Source: Lachnospiraceae bacterium (lineage in GTDB: Bacteria; Bacillota; Clostridia; Lachnospirales; Lachnospiraceae). Taken from it: DNA of 57,234 nucleotides. A model generated the notes under the pieces. It made no database searches and was not told the origin of the DNA. It worked only from the letters and a program-made list of their open reading frames with translations. Positions 51,960 to 57,234 of this stretch are shown one piece after another. A program made the translations under genes and the position numbers. The stretch is taken from contig JAJQBQ010000034.1 of assembly GCA_021203205.1 (NCBI GenBank), positions 1-57,234 of the forward strand, written 5' to 3'. Each line of letters starts with the position of its first letter. Within the stretch, counting starts at the first letter, position 1.

Positions 51960-53288
51960 TCAGTACTGGCTTAAGTAGCGGTCGAGCTCCCATTTCGTCA
52001 CCTGTTCGCGGAATTCATCCCATTCTCTGTGCTTCGCAGACTGATATTCCGCGAAGAACTTATCTCCCAGCATCTGCTTCATCAGCGCATCTTCCCCGAA
52101 CGTGTCCACCGCCAGGCGAAGGTTGGTCGGAAGTTTCTTCATACCGTGCTCCTCCCAGACAGAGCGCTGCTCATACTCAAAATTGCGCGAGACCTTCTCC
52201 GGCGCCCGCATTTTTTTCCGTATACCCTCAAACCCGGCCGCAAGCAGTGCCGCCACCGTCAGATACGGGTTGGCGGACGGATCCGGCGTCAGGATTTCCA
52301 TGCGGATAGAACCGCCCTTCTTCTTCACAATGCGAACCATCTGGCTTGAATCCAGATCGCTCCAGCCCACAAACAGCGGCGCATCGCTGCCCGGCACAAA
52401 CCGCTTATAGGAATTTACCAGTGGATTGGTGATCAGCATCATGCCCGTGGCGTGCTCCAGAATGCCGGCGATAAAACAGTACGCCGTTTCCGAGAGACCG
52501 TAGGGATCATTCTCATCGTCAAACACCGACAGGCCGTTGTGGTCATAAAGCTTGATTTCCAGATGCATGCCGGAACCGTTCTGCCCGTACACCGGCTTCG
52601 GCATGAAGGTTGCATGCAGCCCGTGTCTGGCCGCCACGGCCTTCGCGGCCATGCGAAACGTCACAATATTGTCCGCGGCTTCCAGCGCCTCCGCCGTGGT
52701 CAGCACCACCTCGTGCTGCTCCGGTGCGGTCTCGTGGAAGGAAGATTCCACCTCGATGCCCATATCATGCAGCGTCAGCACGACATCGCGCCTGGCATCC
52801 TCCCCCTGATCCAGCGGGCCGATATCAAAATAGCTGGCCTTTTCCATGGATTCCGTGGTCGGAAGGCCCCGGTCGTCCGTGCGCAGGAGGAAAAATTCGA
52901 TCTCCGGGCGGACAAATGCCGTATATCCCAGCTCTTTTCCCTGCGCGATCACTTTCTTTAAAATAGCCCGGGAGTCCCCGTCAAAGGTCTTCCCGTCCGT
53001 CGTCTTCAGCTCGCAGAGCATGCGCGCAACTTTTCCCTGCATCGGCCGCCAGGGAAAGATCACAAAGGTACTTAAGTCCGGCTGAAGATAAAGATCCGTG
53101 TTGATCATATCCTGAAATGCGGTGATCGACGTGCTGTCAAAATAACACTGTCCGTCCATCGCCTTCTCAAGCTGGCGCGCCGTAACCGCGACATTCTTCA
53201 GCTTTCCGAACAAATCCGTAAACTGCAGGCGGATAAACTCCACATTCTCCTGCTCCACCATCGCGGTGATCTGTTCTCTGGTATACAT
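51960..53288 (-). CDS. glnA: Glutamine synthetase (type I)
   Basis: 442 residues, the shorter GSI-alpha form of Firmicutes. DLFGKLKNVAVTARQLEKAMDG, the metal site VESSFHETAPEQHEVVLTTAEALEAADNIVTFR, MHLEIKLYDHNG, NSYKRFVPGSDAPLFVGWSDLD (ATP/Glu site) and RMEILTPDPSANPYL are all in order. No adenylylation Tyr loop of the GSI-beta type is seen, so regulation should be by feedback or RNA/protein control. CAGGAGGAAGCTTATG gives a strong start. It assimilates ammonia into glutamine and is followed by an ANTAR regulator. Confidence 0.96.
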   Translation of the reverse strand: MYTREQITAMVEQENVEFIRLQFTDLFGKLKNVAVTARQLEKAMDGQCYFDSTSITAFQDMINTDLYLQPDLSTFVIFPWRPMQGKVARMLCELKTTDGKTFDGDSRAILKKVIAQGKELGYTAFVRPEIEFFLLRTDDRGLPTTESMEKASYFDIGPLDQGEDARRDVVLTLHDMGIEVESSFHETAPEQHEVVLTTAEALEAADNIVTFRMAAKAVAARHGLHATFMPKPVYGQNGSGMHLEIKLYDHNGLSVFDDENDPYGLSETAYCFIAGILEHATGMMLITNPLVNSYKRFVPGSDAPLFVGWSDLDSSQMVRIVKKKGGSIRMEILTPDPSANPYLTVAALLAAGFEGIRKKMRAPEKVSRNFEYEQRSVWEEHGMKKLPTNLRLAVDTFGEDALMKQMLGDKFFAEYQSAKHREWDEFREQVTKWELDRYLSQY

Positions 53289-53371
53289 AAGCTTCCTCCT
53301 GATTCTGTCTTATTATCTGCATACACGAAAGGGGCTCCTTCAAGTTCGGCTTTCCTCAACTTCACGTCCGG

Positions 53372-53433
53372 CTCCCCTCACCCGATGAAAATGAAACAGC
53401 TTGCGCAGTTTCATTTTCATCGGGTGAGGGGAG
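53372..53433. other. 26-bp perfect inverted repeat upstream of glnA
   Basis: 53372-53397 and 53408-53433 are perfect complements (26 bp) around a 10-base loop AGCTTGCGCA. The last three bases are shared with a second hairpin, GAGGTGACTG (53431-53440) with CAGTCACCTC (53446-53455), so the two compete. No open frame crosses it. Confidence 0.8.
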
Positions 53434-53465
53434 GTGACTGCTGCACAGTCACCTCGATGGAAGCC

Positions 53466-53554
53466 AATGAGTCCGCATTCCAACACATAAGTTCAGCTTC
53501 GCTGAACTTGCGACATCCTGCAAAGCAGGAGTCGGAGCTTGATGCGGACTCATT
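53466..53554. other. Three-way-junction-like structured element upstream of glnA
   Basis: A 13-bp closing stem (AATGAGTCCGCAT at 53466-53478 with 53542-53554) encloses two perfect inner hairpins: AAGTTCAGC-TTC-GCTGAACTT (53489-53509) and TCCTGC-AAA-GCAGGA (53516-53530, extended by GAC/GTC across one bulged base). It lies between the amylase stop (53595) and glnA, on the transcript of either. It matches no RNA class I recognise. Confidence 0.75.
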
Positions 53555-53594
53555 AATTCCCATCAGCCGCCCGTGATACAGTAACGCTTGAGTA

Positions 53595-55691
53595 TCAATT
53601 CATCCGATACACTGCCGCCGACTGTGCCGGCATGTGCACTCGGATGACCCCATATATCACATCCTCACACTCATATTCTGTAGTAAAATCCGCCTCCGTC
53701 GTGCGGATCAGAAGTTCCATCTTATCATTATCCGTCACGCCCAGCTTCCAGACCGGCACCTCGATCTCCTTCGGCTCCGCTTCATTATTCACCACCACGG
53801 CGATAATGTTATCCTTCAAAAAACGGCCGTAAGCCAGAATGTTGTGCGTATAACACAGCGGATAATAAGAGCCCTTCTTTAATGCCGCGTTCTGCTTGTG
53901 AATGCGGATCATTTCCTTATGGAACGCGATGAGTTCCTGATCCTCGTGGCCCCAGGGGTAAGTCCGGCGGCTGTCCGGGTCTGTCCAGCCGCACACGCCG
54001 GCCTCATCGCCGTAATAGATGGTGGGCGCACCCTGCCAGGTCATCTGCATGACCACCGCTTCCTTCATGATACCCTTGTTAATGCCTACCGAAGCCGCCT
54101 CCGGCCCGGCGCTGTAGATGCGCCCCACCTGATAGTTCGTGCGGGTCAGGAAACGGGAATGGTCGTGGTTGGAAAGCTCGTTCATGGCCGTCAGCACGGA
54201 CGGGCCCTGGAACTTCGCCATGTTGTGGATCATGCTGTCGATAAAGGCGTTCGCGTTGCCGCGCAAATCTTCCCGGTACTGATCGCTGTGCTTTTCCACG
54301 CCGGTCAGAAACCAGGAAACCGGCTCCATGAACGCGTCGTAGTTCATGACCGTATCCCACTGGTCGCCCTCCAGCCAGGGCTGCGGGTCTCCGTAGTGCT
54401 CGGCGAGAATCAGCGCGTTCGGGTTCGCCTCCTTCACGGCCGCCCGGAAATCCCGCCAGAACCGGTGGTTGAACTCCGTACTCTGACCCAGGTCGGCCGC
54501 CACATCCAGCCGCCAGCCGTCCACATTGTAGGGCGGCGACACCCATTTCTTCGCGATGCCGATCACATAATCGTAAAGTTCCTTCGAGCCCTCATAATTC
54601 AGCTTCGGCAGCGTCTCATGTCCCCACCAGCCGTTGTAGTGGGAATTGTACGGCCAGCTGCCGCCCTCGATAAACGAGAAGAAATTCCGGTAGGGGCTGT
54701 CCTCCGCCACATACGCGCCCTTCTCGTACCCCGGCGCATTCTCGTAGATGCACTCCCGGTCCATCCACTTGTTGAAGGAACCGCAGTGGTTAAACACGCC
54801 GTCCAGGATAATTTTCATGCCGCGCTTATGGATCTCCTCCACAAACCGGGTAAAATACTCGTTGCTGGCCTCCAGATTCCGGCGGTCCGTCACCCGGTTG
54901 ATAAACCGCTGCGCGTTAATGTTTCTCTTCTCCCAGTTCTCGATCAGCCGCCCCTCATCGTAGGGAATTTTCGCAAAATGCGGGTCAATATAATCGTAAT
55001 CCTGAATATCATATTTATGATTGGAGGGAGACACAAAGAGCGGATTAAAGTAGAGCACCTCTACGCCCAGATCCTGCAGGTAGTCCAGCTTCTCCCGCAC
55101 ACCCTGCAGATCGCCGCCGTAGAAATCGCGTACATCCATGTCCGTCGGATACTGGTCCCAGTTTTCGACCTTCACCACGCTCTCGTTCAGGTAGCTGTAC
55201 TCCCCGCTCATGACATCGTTCGAAGGGTCGCCGTTGCGGAAACGGTCGGTGAAAATCTGGTACATCACCGCGCCCTTCGCCCACTCGGGCGTGTCAAAAC
55301 CGGGGGTAATGCGGAAGCGGTACATCTCGCGCACCTCATTCCGGGCCCCCGAAAAATCGTAGTAGCAAGTCTCAAAGCCGCTGGTCACCTTAAAGTGATA
55401 GCGGATCATCTTGTCCTTTAACTGTATCTTCGCCTCATAAAAATCAAACCCACGTCTGGTGTAGGCGTAAGACATCTCGATTTCATCGTCATCCACGTAA
55501 ATATAGACATGATCCACGTTGTCCGTGCCCGTGCGCAGACGGATGGTCACCGTCTCGAAGCACTTCGGGTTCGTCGGAACAACGTAATTTTCAGCCTGGT
55601 CAGAAAAAAGTGCGCCTCGCCTTAAGACAGGGCTTGACATCTGCATATAGATCAGCTTTTTATCAATATCGGTTCTCGGTGTTACCAGCAT
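53595..55691 (-). CDS. Glycoside hydrolase family 13 (neopullulanase/cyclomaltodextrinase-like)
   Basis: 698 residues from ATG 55691, with GGGGAAG ahead; a TTG at 55709 has no ribosome site. An N-terminal beta-sandwich (about 20-135) resembles CBM34. The catalytic barrel starts AVMYQIFTDRFRNGD; active-site residues are in DGWRLDVAADLG (nucleophile Asp), LILAEHYGDP (acid Glu) and NELSNHDHSR (stabilising Asp). FNPLFVSPSNHKYDIQDYDYIDPHF is family-typical. There is no signal peptide, so it hydrolyses maltodextrins inside the cell. It has its own promoter and no sugar-transport neighbours. Confidence 0.93.
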   Translation of the reverse strand: MLVTPRTDIDKKLIYMQMSSPVLRRGALFSDQAENYVVPTNPKCFETVTIRLRTGTDNVDHVYIYVDDDEIEMSYAYTRRGFDFYEAKIQLKDKMIRYHFKVTSGFETCYYDFSGARNEVREMYRFRITPGFDTPEWAKGAVMYQIFTDRFRNGDPSNDVMSGEYSYLNESVVKVENWDQYPTDMDVRDFYGGDLQGVREKLDYLQDLGVEVLYFNPLFVSPSNHKYDIQDYDYIDPHFAKIPYDEGRLIENWEKRNINAQRFINRVTDRRNLEASNEYFTRFVEEIHKRGMKIILDGVFNHCGSFNKWMDRECIYENAPGYEKGAYVAEDSPYRNFFSFIEGGSWPYNSHYNGWWGHETLPKLNYEGSKELYDYVIGIAKKWVSPPYNVDGWRLDVAADLGQSTEFNHRFWRDFRAAVKEANPNALILAEHYGDPQPWLEGDQWDTVMNYDAFMEPVSWFLTGVEKHSDQYREDLRGNANAFIDSMIHNMAKFQGPSVLTAMNELSNHDHSRFLTRTNYQVGRIYSAGPEAASVGINKGIMKEAVVMQMTWQGAPTIYYGDEAGVCGWTDPDSRRTYPWGHEDQELIAFHKEMIRIHKQNAALKKGSYYPLCYTHNILAYGRFLKDNIIAVVVNNEAEPKEIEVPVWKLGVTDNDKMELLIRTTEADFTTEYECEDVIYGVIRVHMPAQSAAVYRMN

Positions 55692-55748
55692 AGCGCATAT
55701 CTTCCCCAATTCTAGTATTTTCCCGGCTCATAAAACACAGGCTGTGTA

Positions 55749-55777
55749 ATTCTATAACAAAACAGGGTAAATTACAA
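55749..55777 (-). promoter_or_regulatory. Promoter of the GH13 gene
   Basis: On the minus strand TTGTAA (55772-55777) and TAGAAT (55749-55754) are 17 bases apart, about 58 bases ahead of the ATG. Confidence 0.6.
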
Positions 55778-55978
55778 GCGGCAAATTCTGATTCCTCAAA
55801 TTTCAGTCACTCGCGGTCGCCTCCGGAAGTTTCGCGAAGCGGCACTTCAATATTCGCAACAGTTGCGTTCAAATATCTCCCGCTAATCAAGATTATGGCG
55901 CAGCCGTTGATCACCGGGGGAGGTGACTGATTCACGTTAACGCAGTGGCACCTGAACAGACCTCATCCTGTATAAAGT
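55778..55978. other. Gene-free spacer
   Basis: No gene is seen. Small inverted repeats include CGCAAC-A-GTTGCG near 55855-55867. GAGGTGACTG occurs near 55920, the same ten bases that begin a hairpin arm at 53431-53440. Confidence 0.3.
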
Positions 55979-56010
55979 GAAAAAGACAGCCGCTACATGC
56001 TGTCTTTTTC
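55979..56010. terminator. Hairpin terminator between ftsH and the GH13 gene
   Basis: GAAAAAGACAGC (55979-55990) pairs perfectly with GCTGTCTTTTTC (55999-56010), 12 bp with an 8-base loop and T-rich flanks inside the arms. It can act on either strand and probably ends the ftsH transcript or a small RNA. Confidence 0.75.
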
Positions 56011-56084
56011 GGAGAAGGTATTTCGTTTTTTTTGGTGTAGCAAAACTATATAATGTATTGGGGGGTTTTACGCTACGCATTATA
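56011..56084 (-). ncRNA. Possible small RNA ending at 55979
   Basis: A minus-strand TATAAT (56079-56084) is followed by a hairpin GTAGC(GT)AAAAC/GTTTTGCTAC (56065-56076 with 56037-56046), an A-rich single strand, and then the terminator at 55979-56010. No -35 is clear and no frame is convincing. It may equally be the end of an insertion-sequence remnant. Confidence 0.35.
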
Positions 56085-56268
56085 GCAAACCCGTCCGCAA
56101 AAGTGTGCACAAACTTCATAAAGTTTTAACTTAATTTTTGTTCACTATGACCATCTCGACCCGCTTTTGTTTGTCTCATACTACGCGCAATCACGCGATC
56201 ATTTCACAAAACGCGATTGCGGCGCTTCGATGAAAGTCATCCGAAAAGAAGCACACGCTCCTGCTCTG

Positions 56269-57234
56269 TCATGCCATTGCCTCGGCACTCACTTCATTGA
56301 ACAATGCTTCAAACTCTTCCTGCGTCACCTTTTCCCGCTCGATCAGCAGCGCCGCGCTGGCATCCAGCACCGCGCGGTACTTCACGATGATCTCCTTCGC
56401 CTTCCCGTAGCAGTCGTCCACAATGCGCTTTACCTCGCTGTCGATCAGGGAGGCCGTGTGTTCGCCGTAACCTCTCGCGTGGGCGAGATCCCGGCCGATG
56501 AAGACCTCGTCGCTGTCATCGTCATAGTTGATCAGACCCACCGCGTCGGACATGCCGTATTTGGTGACCATGGCCTTGGCCTGTGCCGTCGCCTGCTTGA
56601 TATCCTGGGAAGCTCCGGTTGTAATGTCACCGAAGATCAGTTCCTCCGCGATGCGCCCGCCCAGGGCAACCATGATTTCCTGCAGGATCTTGCCCTTCGT
56701 GTAGAACATCTCATCCTGCTCCGGCAGCGGCATGGTATAGCCCGCGGCGCCCATGCCCGTGGGGATGATGGAGATGGTGTGCACCGGGCCCACATCCGGC
56801 AGTACATGGAAGAGGATGGCGTGGCCGGATTCGTGGTAAGCCGTGATGCGCTTTTCCTTGTCCGATACGACACGGCTCTTTTTCTCCGCGCCGATGCCCA
56901 CCTTGATGAAGGACTTCTCGATGTCCTCCTGTTTAATATAGGAACGTTTTTCCTTTGCGGCGTTGATGGCCGCCTCGTTTAACAGATTTTCCAGATCCGC
57001 ACCGGTAAAGCCCGCCGTGGTCTGCGCCACGCGCTTTAAGTCCACATCGTCGCCCAGCGGCTTGTTCTTCGCGTGGGTCTCGAGGATCTCCTCGCGCCCC
57101 TTCACATCCGGGCGCCCGACACCGACCTTGCGGTCGAAGCGGCCCGGCCTCAGGATTGCCGGATCCAGAATGTCGATGCGGTTCGTCGCCGCCATCACGA
57201 TAATGCCCTCGTTCACGCCGAAGCCGTCCATCTC
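56269..57234 (-). CDS. ftsH: ATP-dependent zinc metalloprotease FtsH (partial, C-terminal part)
   Basis: The gene runs off the right edge; about 321 residues of the C-terminal half are visible. The end of the AAA domain has [27 protein letters not shown] (second region of homology with the Arg finger) and [20 protein letters not shown]. The protease domain has [13 protein letters not shown] (HExxH zinc site) and [29 protein letters not shown] with the third zinc ligand Asp. It is a membrane-anchored protease for quality control and regulatory proteins; the N-terminal membrane segments lie outside the window. Confidence 0.97.
   Translation of the reverse strand, partial: EMDGFGVNEGIIVMAATNRIDILDPAILRPGRFDRKVGVGRPDVKGREEILETHAKNKPLGDDVDLKRVAQTTAGFTGADLENLLNEAAINAAKEKRSYIKQEDIEKSFIKVGIGAEKKSRVVSDKEKRITAYHESGHAILFHVLPDVGPVHTISIIPTGMGAAGYTMPLPEQDEMFYTKGKILQEIMVALGGRIAEELIFGDITTGASQDIKQATAQAKAMVTKYGMSDAVGLINYDDDSDEVFIGRDLAHARGYGEHTASLIDSEVKRIVDDCYGKAKEIIVKYRAVLDASAALLIEREKVTQEEFEALFNEVSAEAMA

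Noticed and set aside
53289-53594. CRISPR array upstream of glnA
   Set aside because: The repeats are inverted, differ from one another and have no regular spacers; they form nested hairpins instead.
55937-56119. 60-residue minus-strand frame near the ftsH terminator
   Set aside because: It reads through a clear terminator and lacks a ribosome site.

Overview
The window looks like a chromosomal segment of a Gram-positive anaerobe of the Clostridia, most likely Lachnospiraceae. Supporting signs are PolC-type DNA polymerase III, an HrcA/CIRCE-controlled dnaK operon, ThiI without a rhodanese domain, DapL-type lysine synthesis, strong AGGAGG ribosome binding sites and several Clostridia-type hypothetical families. 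Nearly all genes are on the minus strand. The plus-strand exceptions are an XRE regulator, an Rpn nuclease, an HPr-like protein and one toxin-like peptide.

Layout. (1) 1-9740 is a surface polysaccharide operon read right to left: rfbA-rfbB-rfbD-rfbC (dTDP-L-rhamnose), then a Cps2T-like rhamnosyltransferase, a GT4 enzyme, a DUF6625 protein, two GT32-type enzymes and the start of an O-antigen polymerase/ligase-like membrane protein. The distal half is clearly AT-rich and two of its genes carry poly-G tracts (8 and 9 G) suited to phase variation. (2) 10.1-15.0 kb holds a hypothetical gene, an XRE regulator and lepA-hemW. (3) 15.3-17.3 kb is a small plus-strand island (Rpn nuclease, HPr-like protein lacking the active-site His). 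(4) 17.4-28.2 kb holds hrcA-grpE-dnaK-dnaJ-prmA-rsmE followed by a cysteine desulfurase and thiI, with a perfect CIRCE operator. (5) 28.6-35.7 kb holds mscL with a zinc ribbon, an AEC transporter, a eukaryotic-type hisA, pnp and rpsO, plus two small loci described below. (6) 35.8-47.0 kb holds an Atg22-like MFS transporter, a zinc-dependent phospholipase C-like protein, a winged acidic HTH protein, an uncharacterised pair, polC and ispG. (7) 47.5-57.2 kb holds a PhoR/PhoP-like two-component pair with Pho-box-like repeats, dapL, an ANTAR regulator with glnA, a GH13 amylase and the 3' part of ftsH.

Main discovery candidate: two compact loci (about 29434-29765 and 35438-35731), on opposite strands and with almost unrelated nucleotide sequence, share one architecture. 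Each has a 23-26 residue hydrophobic peptide ending in a C-K-x-L-D-E motif, a convergent antisense RNA from a strong TTGACA-N16-TATAAT promoter, a shared bidirectional terminator, and two short repeats that make the antisense RNA complementary to the peptide's start codon and to its leader. This is the organisation of Fst/par type I toxin-antitoxin systems, with each antisense loop matched only to its own toxin.

A second theme is that several housekeeping enzymes (HemW, HisA, ThiI, PolC, GrpE) carry long hydrophilic or Gly-rich in-frame insertions, two of them internally duplicated.
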